From positions 620,001-684,000 of the forward strand of contig JASPKZ010010273.1 of the NCBI GenBank assembly GCA_030220185.1: a stretch of 64,000 bases of DNA, written 5' to 3'. Source of the DNA: Diploptera punctata (lineage: Eukaryota; Arthropoda; Insecta; Blattodea; Blaberidae). The translations under genes and the position numbers were made by a program. The notes under the pieces were generated by a model that did no database searches, was not told the origin of the DNA, and worked only from the letters and a program-made list of their open reading frames with translations. This document shows, piece by piece, positions 34,723-47,010 of the stretch (its first letter is position 1; each line of letters begins with the position of its first letter).

Positions 34723-35044
34723 ACTCCAAAGCACAACAGGCCTAGAAGGTCTTTGGCCTACCATCCGGCTGCTGGCCTCACATCAACATGTGTTCATCAC
34801 AGAGATAGATGATCATTCAGCCAGTGTAGGGGTGACATGTGGTCAGCATATCAGGCCCCTCAGTCATTATATCTTGTTTTCTCAACCTGGAGCTGTTACT
34901 TATTGCAGCTAACCAAATGCCTCACAATGCTGGGTGGACATCAGTCCCATGCTGGCTGAAATTCCATGAGAAAATTTTTTCCCCCATGGAGACTTGAACC
35001 ATTGCCAAGGCATCTTATTTTAACCACTTGCCTACGGTGCGGGA
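34723..35044 (-). mobile_element. tRNA-derived SINE, family S3
   Basis: Body AGGCCTAGAAGGTCTTTGGC, CACAATGCTGGGTGGACATC, GAAATTCCATGAGAAAAT; minus-strand tRNA-like head at the right (ACTTGAACCATTGCC, then TAACCACTTGCCTACGGTG). Copies: 23865, 48020, 56695 (plus strand) and 63185. Confidence 0.75.
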
Positions 35045-35730
35045 ATATATTGGATATATCTTCCATTAAATCAGAAAATGTTCAGCCTTATAGAAATAAT
35101 AAGAGTTATAGTAGTGATATACATTAATATATTAGAACTATACTATATCTCTCTCTCTCTCTCTCTTTCTTTTCATACTCAAGGTTAGTGGCTCACTGCT
35201 AATGTTATTCAGGTAGTTATAACACTTCTCAATTCATTTTGCTATCTCATTTTTTTTAATAACTTTAAAATAGACATAAGTTATATAAGCTTTTGTCGAA
35301 CCTAGTCAAGAACTGGTACTTGTATCTCTTAAAATCATCATCACTGAGATCTATAATCCTTTAAGATTACTTGACTTCTCTTAAAATTCTAGTCCATTCT
35401 TGCTTATTTTTTTGTTTTTTTCTTTCCATCCCTTCACTTTCATCTTTCTCAACTTTTTGAGGTTGGCCAATTTTCTAATTTCATATTTAGATAATTATAA
35501 TCTTGATATTTTGGCTGAAAAAGTGGAAAGGAAAGGTGCAAAATGTCATCTCATGCATTTTATAAGTCCTTGTATAGTGAATATCAGTGATTAAGGGATA
35601 GTTCATATTTTAAAAGAGATGTGTTGTTGGTCCTATCTAATAGTAGAAATGAAAAAGTCAGTATGGAACTCTTAAGGGTTTTGTCATTTACTAAACATTA
35701 ATTAAACATTGCGCAAACGTGTGTCATTAT
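35045..35730. other. (CT)n tract and unassigned AT-rich DNA
   Basis: A (CT)n run at about 35147-35170. No other feature was recognised. Confidence 0.45.
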
Positions 35731-35740
35731 CTATACTTTC

Positions 35741-35784
35741 TGTATTGATAATGACATGCAGAGTGTTGAAACCATGGTCTGCAA
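35741..35784 (+). ncRNA. Hammerhead-like motif H13, U3/A8 type
   Basis: Helix I TGTA/TGCA, core TTGATAA (35745-35751), helix II GACA/TGTT, GAA, palindromic helix III ACCATGGT (35771-35778), cleavage base C. It is followed by TATGAGGTGAGTC of the family. Confidence 0.72.
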
Positions 35785-36375
35785 TAAAACTACAAATATG
35801 AGGTGAGTCACAAATAATCTAACTCATTATAACTAAAATTAAAGGGAACCTTTCGTTGTGCATGTAGTGAAGAAGGAAGATTTTTTATGCACACAGGAGA
35901 TACACAAAACTATTTACCTTAAAGTTCCAAGAGAAATTTAGTCGAAATGACAAATTATATTAAATTTCCTTCTGTAATTGCCAAAGAGGAGACCTCTATA
36001 AAATATGTCATCAATAAGAGGTTCTCTACAATATTGGATGTTTTGTGATGGCAGCGAAGAAAAAAGGGTGTGATAAATCTTCTTTATGTTCCTCTTTTAA
36101 TCATTAATACTAGTATTTCAAACAACTATCAACATGTTCTTCTAGTTGTGTCTCAGTGCATTCATAAGATAAAATTTCTGAAGATGAAATTGATGAACTT
36201 ATTTCTGTTGAAGTACTGCAACTTAATTATTGTAAATGAATTATTATGGATGGCTGACTGAAATAATTCATTCAGTGCACAAAACTAACCAACTCCATAT
36301 TAATCTATATAATTACTGTATTTTATGCCATTAATTTATATAAAATATATTATTTAACATATTTTGATACATTTC

Positions 36376-36720
36376 AATTTATACCACTGTGGTCTCGAGG
36401 TAGCGTGCTGTCTTGTCATGCAGCGGGCTCAGGTTCGATTCTTGGTTGGGACAGGCTTCTGGGTGAGGTTTTTTATGTTTTTTCTCACCTGTAAGACAAA
36501 TGCCAGGAAGCTTGGGGCCCAATGGTCCCCGAAAATCATCCGACCATCATCATCCTTCATCTGTGTGAAAAGCAACGGGAAGTTACCACACCTATAATTT
36601 CCTAGTAAAGCTGCAAAGCATAGGATGAAAATGCTACGATTGCATAGCATGTCCCAAAATGCTTGGCTGCCCTCAGGCAGAATTACTATGGATGGATGGA
36701 TTATTCTATATATTTAAATA
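36376..36720 (+). mobile_element. tRNA-derived SINE, family S2
   Basis: Head GGTCTCGAGGTAGCGTGCTG, body and (GGAT)n tail as in the 32885 copy, flanked by a 14-bp duplication ATATTTTGATACAT (36359-36372 and 36723-36736). Confidence 0.8.
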
Positions 36721-36779
36721 AAATATTTTGATACATGAAATAAATGTTTGTAGTATTTTAACAGTCTTAAAATCACTAA

Positions 36780-38995
36780 TACCTTTTTTCCGACATAAAG
36801 ACATTCACAAATACACATGGTCAGCAAGAGGGACTAAATCAATAATTAATTATGTGATCACTAATAATAAAACCTGCCATATGTTAAAGACACTAGAGTC
36901 TTTCGAGGTTACGAGATTAGCTCTGACCACTATCTATTGGCGTCCACAATCAATATCCCACTAAGATGACATAAAACACAAAGGAAGAGAAATTCTCCTG
37001 AGAAATACTTTAAAGTACATCTATTACATGAGCCCAGTATTAGAACTTATATAAAATTTGAATGAATACTTACCTCCCACAGTATGCAGTAAGCACCAAC
37101 AGGAATGGAAAACATTGAACAAAAATTTACTAAAGACAGCAATAGAGGCTCTTGGTACAAGAACAAAGAGACAAAATAGAAGAGGTTTAGTTATTTGGAA
37201 TGATGATATTGCAGATAAAATTAAATATAAGAAGGAAGCTTATATGAAATACTTAAGTGATAGGTCAGATGAAAAATTAATGAATTATAAAAGACTATCA
37301 GTAATTGCCAAACGAGAAGTTTGCAAGATCCAACGCCAAACATGGGAAACATTTATTAACAATAATATAGAATATGACGTCCATGGCCAACAAGTCCAAG
37401 CATATAAATTTTAAAAGAATTAAATAAATCTGTTAAAGATAACTTAAACCTAAATCCCATCCCAATGACTAAATGGTTAAATTACTATGAGCAGCTTTGG
37501 ACTATCACAACTAATACGACACAACATACATTTGGTGATTATGATGTAGATCCTATCACCTTGTATGAGTTGAACTCCACATTATACAAATGCAAACTAT
37601 GGAAGACACCAGGATCAGACCATATCAACACAGAATTATTAAAATATGATTTGATCCAATTTTTAAACAAATTTTTAGATCTTATTAACATATGTTGGAA
37701 GACTGACTGTGTACCAAACAAATGGAATAACTCGTTAGTTGTACCTATTCATAAAAAAAAGGAAACAAAAATGATAATAATTATAGAGGAATTTGTCTGC
37801 TAAATGCTGCCTATAAAATTCATGCAAAAATAATTACCAACAGATTAAACACAATCTCTGAAGCTGTTATCCTAGAAGAATAAAATGGTTTCAAACCCAA
37901 CAGATCCTGTATAGATAGTGTCTTTACTTTACGACAAATCATAGAAAAACATCGGGAATTTAATATATCAACTTTTATGATATTCATTGATTATCATAAA
38001 GCCTTTGACACAGTAAACAAAATAAAATTATGGGATATCTTATGTAATGCAGGAATACTTAAGCATTTAGTTCAAATGATTCAAAGCATGTATCATAACA
38101 CAAATTCGAATAAAGATAAATAATCAAATCAGATAGACTAATAACCCAAGGTGTAAAACAAGACTGTCCACTTTCCTCTCTTCTATTTAATTTATATGTG
38201 AATAGTCATAAGATTATGGCAAAACCAATTACAATCACACTTTATGATTGATGGCCAAACTCTGAACACATTAATGTATGCAGATGATCAAGTAATATTG
38301 GCTACTTCTGAAGATCACCTACAGAGAGCAGTACATAGATTGTCAAATATAACCCAAGATTATAATTTACAAATTTCGGTGAGTAAGACAAAACTATGGC
38401 ACTTCAAGGGAAAATGCCGATACAAACTAAAATTGTTATTAACAACAATATAATAGAACAAGTTAATAACTTCACTTATCTTGGCTGCAACTTTCCTATG
38501 ACACATGTAATGACGTAGACATAAAATTGGTAAAATTCCAAAAACTTAAAGAAACAATAAAAAATACTCTTCTCCAAAAAGTACGCCCAGATATAATTCT
38601 AAAATTTTATAAAACAATGGCTCTTCCAACTCTACTGTATAGCTCTGAAATCTGAACTCTTACTACAGGTAAATTAAAAAGGATAATAGCTGCAGAAATG
38701 AAGTTATTAAGACCTTTAGCAGGCTATACGCTTTATGACCACATGCGTAATGAAGATATCCGCAAAGCTCTCAACACACCAGCAATAACTGAAACCATTC
38801 AAATATATCAAAATAATTGGCATGAATTCCTCCTTAGAATGCCAAACATTAGACTACATCTGCAGCTATTCAACTACTGTCCCACAGGATGAAGAGACCC
38901 AGGAAGACCTAAGAAGAGATGGAGGGATCAATTTCTATCCTGAAGCGGAACAGGTCAATGGCCTAATCCATGACTGCAATTGATGATGAGTATTT
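36780..38995 (+). pseudogene. Decayed non-LTR element, endonuclease to C-terminus
   Basis: Plus-strand pieces in several frames: HKDIHKYTWSARGTKSIINY (endonuclease end, about 36797), KRLSVIAKREVCKIQRQTWE (linker), WNNSLVVPIHKKK, GFKPNRSCIDSVFTLRQIIE, FIDYHKAFDTVNKIKLWDIL, MYADDQVILATSEDHLQ (catalytic YADD, 38274) and MKLLRPLAGYTLYDH. It ends near CTGAAGCGGAACAGGTC with a degenerate (GAT)n. It has the order of a complete EN-RT protein but many frameshifts. Same general family as 14585-15182. Confidence 0.82.
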
Positions 38996-40329
38996 TAAAA
39001 ATATTAGCCTTTATCTGTAAACTGTCACATGGACTTACACCACTTATACACTGAACACTTCATATGAGGATGTCAGGCTAGCAGAAGACTGGTACTAAGG
39101 ATCTAGGCCCATTGTGCCATACACATAAATGTGTAAGTTTACATAGATGCTAATGGCTTCATTGCCAAGGCCAGCATTTGATAACATGTAATATTTTATA
39201 CCGTTGAAGAAATTCTAACCCTTAAATTTGTGTATTAGAAAGAAATAAAAAAAGGTATGCTGTATTCGTCAATAGAGAAATCTCAATTCCAAAAAAAAAA
39301 AACACATATTTTTATAACAGCAACAAATAAAGGAAGAAGAACAAAATATTGTATTTTTGTATGATTTCTGCTGCTCACACAAATAACAGAATAGAGAATG
39401 ATTTCTCAAAGCCTGGACAGATATTTATTTCTACAGTCATTGTCTTGGATTCTTACAAAATATATTGTTATTGAAATTTGCATATTTAAAAAAAAATTAT
39501 AATATAGTAAAGCAATGATTATTTATAAAATGAATTCAGTACAAAGTATATATTATTCACGGTCTTACACTTTATCTTGAATGTCAGTTTTCAAACAGAA
39601 TGATGGATAAAAATTGACAGCTTAAGGTCATTCTCTTCAATCAGATACAATTTTCTTTATTTATAGTATTCATTCCAAGTAACAGTATTTAAAAATTAAT
39701 TAATCATAGTCATTCCTTTAAATATAGAATTGGACATTTCAAGAACGAAGCTCGTACTATTCAATGAAAAATACATACAGGTACAATTACATAATTTCAG
39801 TGGTGTGCACTGATTAATCAGATAGCTTAAGTATTGAATATTATAATTTTTAAATAAACAACAGTAAATGGAGGGGCATATTTGCTTCGATAAAAATCAC
39901 AACTTATAGTAGTTTGAATAATTCAGACTAATATAAATTTATAACTTATTTAGCTATTAAAACTACCAATAAGTAAAATGTTAATATAAAATAATTTACC
40001 CTTGACACATATCTCACCAAGATCAACAGAATTGAAATTCCATTTTCTCTCCTTGATAATAAATTTGATAACCACTTCCTGTGGCAGCTTGCAACCTAAA
40101 TTATTAGCAAACCTCTTTTACTATACAATTTTCCCTACAAAAAATTCTCATAAACATATGTGGAAATAAACTAGGTAAGATATGATCATTACAACTTTTT
40201 TTTTGTGGTTTGATTATGGAATGACTATTACCTATTACACTGTACGAAGGAGCAAATTTAATTTCAGAGCATCAAAAATGTATTATATTCTGATTTTTCT
40301 ATAGCTGCTTCAATTGTAATGCACACATT
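38996..40329. other. No recognisable feature
   Basis: More than 1.3 kb of AT-rich sequence with short A-runs (39290) and no coding or shared repeat signal. Confidence 0.45.
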
Positions 40330-40450
40330 CAATGGAGTTTAGAGTGTTGAAACCATGATCTACAATAAACTACAAATAAGGGGTGAGTCTCAAATAATCT
40401 AACTCATAATACTTAAAATAAACCTCATAGTGTCACTTTCTTTAAATCTA
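40330..40450 (+). mobile_element. Penelope-like terminal repeat with decayed hammerhead
   Basis: GTGTTGAAACCATGATCTAC (40344-40363) resembles H13 with a broken helix III; then GGTGAGTC and the end AACCTCATAGTGTCACTTTC. It is cut by the transposon that starts at 40456. Confidence 0.6.
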
Positions 40451-40455
40451 ATATA

Positions 40456-42107
40456 CAGGGTGTATCAAAAAGGATGGGACAAACTTACATGGTTGAAAGT
40501 ACACGATAATAGTAGCAACAATGTCCCAGTAAACATGGGTCTGCAAACGAGCCGTTTGCGAGATAATTACGAATGTATGGTTACAAGTCGCCACTGACTT
40601 TATTGTAAACATCATCCTAGTTAGTACAAATTAATTTGAATTTAGACTTTACTATTAATTCTTCTTCTCATTTAGTTCACTTCACTTATGGGTTACCTGT
40701 TAAAGGAGGTGTTTGAAGTATCTGGATGCAATATTGTGCTCGTCTCTGCAATGAATGTCGAATTCTTTCAAAAACCCCTGGATCATTTCTGAATTCTTGA
40801 CAAGCATGTACAACTGTCTGCTCCAGTTCTTCAACCGTATTAACGAGTGTGCTGTACACTTCGCTTTTGAGGTGACCCCAGACATAAAAATCCAAAGGTT
40901 TAGATCAGATGATCTTGGAGGCCAAGGTACAGATCTGCCTCGACCTATCCATCTTTGGCCGTATCTGCACGTTAGATGCCGTCTCACAGCAGCAGCAAAA
41001 TGTGCCGGAGCTCCATCATGCATGTACTACAAACTCCAACGTTGCTGAAGGGGAACATCCTCAAGCAATCCTGGAAGATGATGCCGCAGAAACCTAAGGT
41101 ACCTCCTCCGTCCATTAAGTTTTCATGGAAGAATGTGTAGCCCAATGAGATGATCACCTAGTACCCCTAACCACACATTCAGTGAGAAACGGTGCTGATG
41201 TGGTGACTCATGAACAGCATGTGGGTTTAGTTCACACCAAAAATGTGTATTATGATAATTAAAAACACCATTGTGGGTGAATCCTGCTTCGTCTGTAAAT
41301 AAAATGTTACATGCGAAACGAGGGTTGACTACAGTCTGTTGTTGCATCCACTGACAAAACATCACTCTAGGAACAAAGTCCCCATCATTGAGCCATTGAA
41401 CTCGTTGGAGGTGGTAAGGGTACAGTAAATTGCGCCGTAAAGTTCTCCATACACTACTGTGGCTTAGTACAGGCACTTGTGTGGCAATTCTTCTCGTCGA
41501 GGTTCCTGGAGAGAGCTGTACTGCTTCCAACACCATATCCTCAACCTCAGGCGTAATGCGAGCAGGCCTACCTAATGCTCTGCCATGTGCAAAACCCCCA
41601 TTTTCTCTCAGGCACTGATGGACCCTTGTAAATGTACGACTTTCGGGGTGTCTTCGATCAGGATATGTTTCTTGGTACAAGCGTGCAGCCTCCCATTCAT
41701 TGCCATTAGCCCTACCGTACATGAAATGCATATCCGCATACTCTTCGTTAATGTAAGGTTCCATTGTAACTACAACACAGCACAAGTGGCACTCCTCAGA
41801 CGAGACATATCTTTTGAGACTGTGTACTGTATCCATCCTGTACATTCTGCATGTATGGTTTGATTACAACTCCACCTCTTGGCAATGTTCAGTTTTGTAA
41901 ACAAAGAACATAGGATGGCTTCAAGTGCGCAAGGAGTAAACCATATTATGTTACAAACAATAACGTCAGTGGCGGCTTGTAACCATACACTCGTAATTAT
42001 CTCACAAATGGCTCGTTTGCGGACCCATGTTTACTGGGACATTGTTGCTTCTATTATTATGTACTTTCAACCGTGTAAGTTTGCGCCATCCTTTTTGATA
42101 CACCCTG
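40456..42107 (-). mobile_element. Mariner/Tc1-superfamily element with long inverted ends
   Basis: A 1,652-bp element between TA dinucleotides, ends CAGGGTGTATCAAAAAGGAT and complement. The inverted repeats run about 155 bp (40456-40612 and 41953-42107) with few mismatches. It encodes a broken transposase. Confidence 0.85.
40686..41845 (-). pseudogene. Mariner/IS630-type transposase, frameshifted
   Basis: N-terminal part on the minus strand from 41845, or the internal Met within MEPYINEEYADMHFMYGRAN. DNA-binding region includes ARLYQETYPDRRHPESRTF and TRVHQCLRENGGFAHGR; first acidic block NILFTDEAGFTHNGVFNYHN. In another frame are MHDGAPAHFAAAVRRHL (second Asp) and RSSDLNLWIFMSG, where the third acidic block SSDLNPLDF is shifted out of frame. 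At least two frameshifts (near 41110 and 40900) make it inactive. Confidence 0.85.
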
Positions 42108-42299
42108 TATAACAATGCTTGTTTGTTTGTATTTTATGCGCTGCCAAACTGTTCATCTGATTGTGATAGGGCTTTTTGCAAAATGTTCAGGATATTCCCA
42201 GGATGAACATAGGTTATAAGAGAGTTGTGATACTCAACTCCTACACCTTTAAAAATCACCCTTTGTAGTGAAAAACATGAAAAAAGTATCATTTTGAAC

Positions 42300-42617
42300 A
42301 CTTAAATGACCTGACCTGTACTGATCCAATCTGACTGAACCTAACATAACCTAACCTAACCTAACTTGAACCTAATCTCAACCTCAATTGAATCTACCCT
42401 GAACCTAAACTAAACATACACTGAACCTACACTGACCCTAAACTGAACCTAACACGAATCTAACCCGAACCTAAACCTAACCCAACCATGCCTAACATAA
42501 CCTGAATCTAATCAGAATCCAAACCCGAATCCAAAACAAAAAACCAATACCTAAAACTAAAACTGAATTCTAAACTGATACCCAAACTTGACCTAACCCG
42601 GAACTAAACCAGACTTA
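42300..42617. repeat. Degenerate (CCTAA)-type array, left part
   Basis: Repeated AACCTAAC/AACCTGAC-like hexamers, including ACCTAACCTAACCTAAC at about 42350-42365. The unit resembles the insect telomere repeat (TTAGG on the other strand) but is too irregular for a functional telomere. It continues after the inserted element at 43185. Confidence 0.7.
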
Positions 42618-43184
42618 GGGTCGAATGTTTGAACGCATTAGACAGTAAAAGGCGTTCTCTGCTGATAAAGTTTTATTCAAACACATTTTTCTTACTCAGA
42701 AATCTATTCACGCGGTAATAATTGTAAAGCTACCTGACAAGGTACCTTAAGATCGTAGCTCAAGATATAAACTAATGTGAAAATCCCGAAGGGAACCGAT
42801 GGTAACCGATGTAGTTTGAAACTTATCCAAGATGTCGGACCTTGAAGACTTCGATCATGTTTTCGGTATACGCGGAGAAGAGGAATTTGATAGAGTCTAC
42901 CAAAGAATTCAACTGGAAGAACAGAAGAATCGGCGTAATATTGCGCGTCGCAGACGTGTTTGTATACGGTATTATTTGCGGGATGCAAGCATAAATGCAT
43001 TCCTCTATAGCAGACGAAAATAACGGAAGTGGTTTTATCGCTGAGAATTCTGGGTAATTCGTTGCCAATATTACGAAAACGTCAACATTCATGCATGACC
43101 GGTTAAGGCGGCCGTTAATTCGATCTCAGCTCACCAGTGATTGGAAGTAATTTGAGTAGAGAGTAATGTATTTGCATACGACCC
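42618..43184 (+). mobile_element. Harbinger-like non-autonomous element
   Basis: A 567-bp insertion in the array with 3-bp duplication TTA (42615-42617 and 43185-43187) and short inverted ends GGGTCG/CGACCC. TTA/TAA duplications are typical of PIF/Harbinger. It holds a 63-codon frame at 42832 that encodes no transposase domain I recognise. Confidence 0.6.
42832..43023 (+). CDS. Small charged ORF inside Harbinger-like element
   Basis: 63 residues starting MSDLEDFDHVFGIRGEEEFD, rich in Arg (NRRNIARRRRVCIRYYLRD). The size and position suggest the N-terminal leftover of an element-encoded protein. I do not recognise the family and expression is doubtful. Confidence 0.3.
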   Translation: MSDLEDFDHVFGIRGEEEFDRVYQRIQLEEQKNRRNIARRRRVCIRYYLRDASINAFLYSRRK

Positions 43185-43540
43185 TTAAACCTGACCTAAC
43201 ATGGACATAACACTATCCTATCCCTGACCTAATCTAACCTAACCTTGACCAAACTGAACCTAACTAAACCTGACCAGACCTAACCCAGAAACATAATCTA
43301 AAAAATCCGACCAAACTACCCCTAAACTGATGAAATTACCTCTATAATGACCAAATCCAGTACCTAATCAAACTATCTCTATAAAGACCAAAACTACCAG
43401 TAAAACCGATTAAGCTACCTCTAAAATGATGAAATTACCCTTAAACTAATTAATCTTACCTCTAAAAGATCAAATTACCCATAAACTGGTCAATTTACCT
43501 GTAACCCAACCAAGCAAACCGCTAAACTGATAATTATGAT
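43185..43540. repeat. Degenerate (CCTAA)-type array, right part
   Basis: Continues the array as AACCTGACCTAAC-like units and drifts into looser CTAAACTGAT / CAAATTACC units. Confidence 0.6.
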
Positions 43541-45180
43541 ATAAATTTATAATTATTTTTCTTTTTACTTATTTAACTAAATATAAAAACACATTTAATT
43601 CATTTAGGTGTAGCAGTGCACACCGATATTGGCTAGTATTAAATAAAAAAAATTTAATTAAATATATGTAGGAAATAACACTATGAGGTTTCTTTTAACT
43701 ATTAATATTTTTAAAAAAGTTTCCTACTTCTACACAAGATTCAGCAGAGGAATTTGTTTTTATTTCTCACAGCTAATAATTCAATTAACTCGAAGTCTGT
43801 CATCATTAGGTATGAAACTGTGACTGAAACTATGAATTTGTGGTATATTACTTCTACTTTCATGTTTTGGTTATGCAGTAATTTTAATGAGGAAATAAAC
43901 ATTGCAATTCCTGTTCTGTCCAGTACATGAATCAGAATACACAGTTATTCTTTTATAATTTTGTGCTTTTTTCAAGTGTTTCACAATACATGATGCAACT
44001 TCTTGATAACCTTAGCCTCACTATATTTTATCCAACTTGTGAATTTTTTGTATATAATATCATCCTTTTTGATAGATTGGAAATACAGTGGACATCGGTT
44101 AATTTGACATTTGATAATTCAAATAATTGGGTAATTCGAATATAAGTACAACCCTCTTGAAACTCCTATTTAAAATAATGTTAAAAATCCAAGGTTTATT
44201 CGACTTTTGAAGCCAACATTTGGATAATTCGAAGTCATAATCAAATTTATTGATAATCAAAAAAGTAATCTGAATTCTATAAAAGTTGAAATACAATTGA
44301 AAAATTCCAAGAATTCATCTAGTACCTGCATTCCTAGCTGCTTATTGTTAAAGTCCCATTAGATGGCAAGCAAACTGGACCATATTGTCCAACGCTTTGT
44401 GTCGTCGGATACAGTACAAAGACGCCCATCCCTCACTCATAGCCCAAAAACTGAGAATAATGCATGTACCCTCCCTTAATTTTGCTGTATGCTTCCGCCT
44501 GCAGAGATATTTTAAATGACTAATATAAAGTGAATAATACTCTTCTAAGATGTACCACCTTAATCAGGACTCTACCATAAATTGGCATCATCTCAGTAGT
44601 TGTGATGAAGATTCAAAGAATATTGTTCAATTATTGGGTTAAATCCATCAGTTTGCCATTAGAAACAATATCTTAGCAAGAAAGCAACCCTGCTTCATAT
44701 TATGTGATTCCTCTTTCTTTACCCTACTGCACTTACTAATTCATAGGATGATAATTTCTAATAATTGTCTTCCATAAAAATTTTAGATATTTCTTTGTTT
44801 CCAAATGTATTTTTGTTCAATATACTGCTTCCAATGAACAAGCGACTACCATGCTCAGTTCTAGTTCTAAATTTTGTGGGTTCAAACCTGGCTGAATTAA
44901 TTTTTCAGGATGCCAAAATTCTGACAAGGGAACTGTCATGCTGAAACCTACCTTGAAATTTCTCCCAGAGAAGTGTTGTGATGTACAAGACCCTGTCCAA
45001 AAAAAATGATCTGCCTTTTTAACTGCAAGGCACAGAATCCAGCAATGATAACCCACTGTACAGAGCACATGGACTCCATGCTTGAGTCAGGGGGGAGTGG
45101 AGTGAGGCTGGATGCAGTACTGATGGCAGGTAGTGAAAGTTATCCATTTTATCAAGTCACGAGTGGTATTATTCCCGTAT
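43541..45180. other. Mostly unassigned DNA with a Penelope-like end signature
   Basis: GTAGGAAATAACACTATGAGG at 43668-43688 is the recurrent Penelope-like end. A possible tRNA-like B-box GGGTTCAAACCTGGC at 44879-44893 hints at another SINE. No gene was seen. Confidence 0.4.
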
Positions 45181-45194
45181 AGTTTAAATGAGAG

Positions 45195-45345
45195 ATGTAA
45201 TAAGAACAGTTAAGTCTCGTAGACTGCAGTGGGCAGGATACGGGGGATGATTGGAAAACATACCTCAGGATATGGATGTGTGGAGAGCTTATGCCCATGC
45301 AGCCATGAACCTACAGGTTTGATAGTGCCAGTGAGTTAGTTTTTT
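45195..45345 (+). mobile_element. RTE-like 3' fragment, internally deleted
   Basis: AAGAACAGTTAAGTCTCGTA joins directly to GATGATTGGAAAACATACC and ends TGATAGTGCCAGTGAGTTAG, collinear with the 3' end of 3099-5777 minus about 130 bp. Confidence 0.75.
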
Positions 45346-45854
45346 AGTTAGTTTATAGTTTTCTGCTATGCAGTGACAGCAACCCATTCTGTTAGCCTTG
45401 GATCATGAGGCTGTCATTCCACAGATTTATGTTTATTTATTTATTTGGATGAATATTATCATTTAGCTTGTTCCAGTAATCCTGTTGGTTTCCAGTAGGG
45501 TTCTGGAGGATCATCCCATACTTGTTTGCCAGGATCTAGTCTTATACAGTCACAACTAAGAACAATTAACAATTTTTTATAGTATTTTATCCTATACCCA
45601 TTTTGAATAGATGATGGTGGATACATTTTGGCTGTTTCTATCTAAACAAAGATAGAAATTTTTCATGATTTTCAATTTTTTTAAGAACATTTAAATTATT
45701 TTGATGTTATATCTTAAATTAACATTTTCCAGAATTGGATATAGTTTTATTTTAGAACGAAAAATTACGTATCGGCCTTCGGATGAAAGGAAAATTGTAT
45801 AAATGGAAAGAAATTTGATGTTCCTATTGGAAATTCAAATAGCATAACGGTTAC

Positions 45855-46905
45855 ATTTGAAGAGAAAATTTTTCACCCAGACCGAGACTTGAACCCAGGA
45901 CCTTTGGCTTTCTAGGTCAATGCTCTACCATCTGAGCTATCAGGGCAAGTTCCAATCTAGACACAAATTTTTCTCTTATATACGTTGTAATTCCCAGCAC
46001 CAAATGCTATGAAGCCTTTGCTTCTGTCTGCAAATGGCAGCTTCTTAGTTAAGAAGACATTTATCGTGAATTTAAACACTGCTTTATAAAGCCAGTAGAA
46101 CTTCTATTGATGTTTTTATTATTAATTTAACACTTCTCACTGAAGGTAAATTATATTTGGAGAGAAAAATTTTCGCCCAGACTGAGACCAGAATCCGGGA
46201 CCTTTGGCTTTCTAGGCCAATGCTCTACCATCTGAGCTACTGGGGTGAGTTCCAAACTAGACACAAATTTTTCTCTTATATACGTTGTATTTCCAGCACC
46301 AAATGCTATGAAGCCTTTGCTTCTGTCTGCAAATGGTGGCTTCTTAGTTAAGAAGACATTTATCGGGATAATTTACAAAGCCAGTAGGGCTTCTATTGAT
46401 GTTTTTATTATTAATTTAACACTCCTCACTGAAGGATAAATTATATTTGAAGAGAAAAATTTTTGCCCAGACCGAGACCCAAATCCGGGACCTTTGGCTT
46501 TCTAGGCCAATACTCTATCATCTGAGCTACCAGAGCGATTTCCAACCTAAAAAAAAAAAAATTTTGTCTTCAATATAATGTATCCTCAGTGAGAAGTATT
46601 AAATTAATAATAAAAACATCAATAGAAGCCCTACTGGGTTTATGAAGTAGTGTTTAAATTCCCAATAAATGTCTTTTTAACTAAGAAGCTGCCATTTGCA
46701 AAGATAGAAGCAAAGGCTTCATAGCATTTGGTGCTGGGAATTACAACTTATATAAGAGAAAAATTTGCGTCTAGATTGGAACTCGCTCTGGTAGCTCAGA
46801 TGATAGAACATTGACCTAGAAAATCAAAGATCCCAGGTTCGAGTCTCGATCTGGGTGAAAATTTTTCTCTTCAAATATAATTTATCTGTCAGTGAGAAGT
46901 GTTAA
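45855..46905. repeat. Cluster of four tRNA-like T1 units
   Basis: tRNA-like domains at 45875-45946 (-), 46175-46247 (-), 46475-46537 (-) and 46785-46856 (+). The first three repeat with a period close to 300 bp in tandem; the fourth is inverted. Each is closed by the strings AGAGAAAAATTT and its complement. Anticodon loops read CTAGAAA or CTAGAAAA-like; T-arms vary, so most copies are decaying. Confidence 0.68.
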
Positions 46906-46912
46906 ATTAGTA

Positions 46913-47010
46913 ATAAAAACATCAGCATAATGGTTATCGCACTGACGTTCAGAGTCAAAGATCTGGGGTTCAACTTCCAGTTTGAACATAATTTTTATAT
47001 CTAAAATAAA
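46913..47010 (+). repeat. tRNA-derived SINE head (family T3)
   Basis: CATAATGGTTATCGCACTGA and GGGGTTCAACTTCC form a tRNA-like pair, followed by TATCTAAAATAAAACTATAT, the body of the 790-965 family in plus orientation. Confidence 0.5.

Noticed and set aside
42340..42370. True telomere end
   Set aside because: Only a few perfect units within an irregular array with ordinary DNA on both sides.
43927..44145. Possible membrane peptide ORF
   Set aside because: Hydrophobic because of T-rich DNA; no start context, homology or repeat support.
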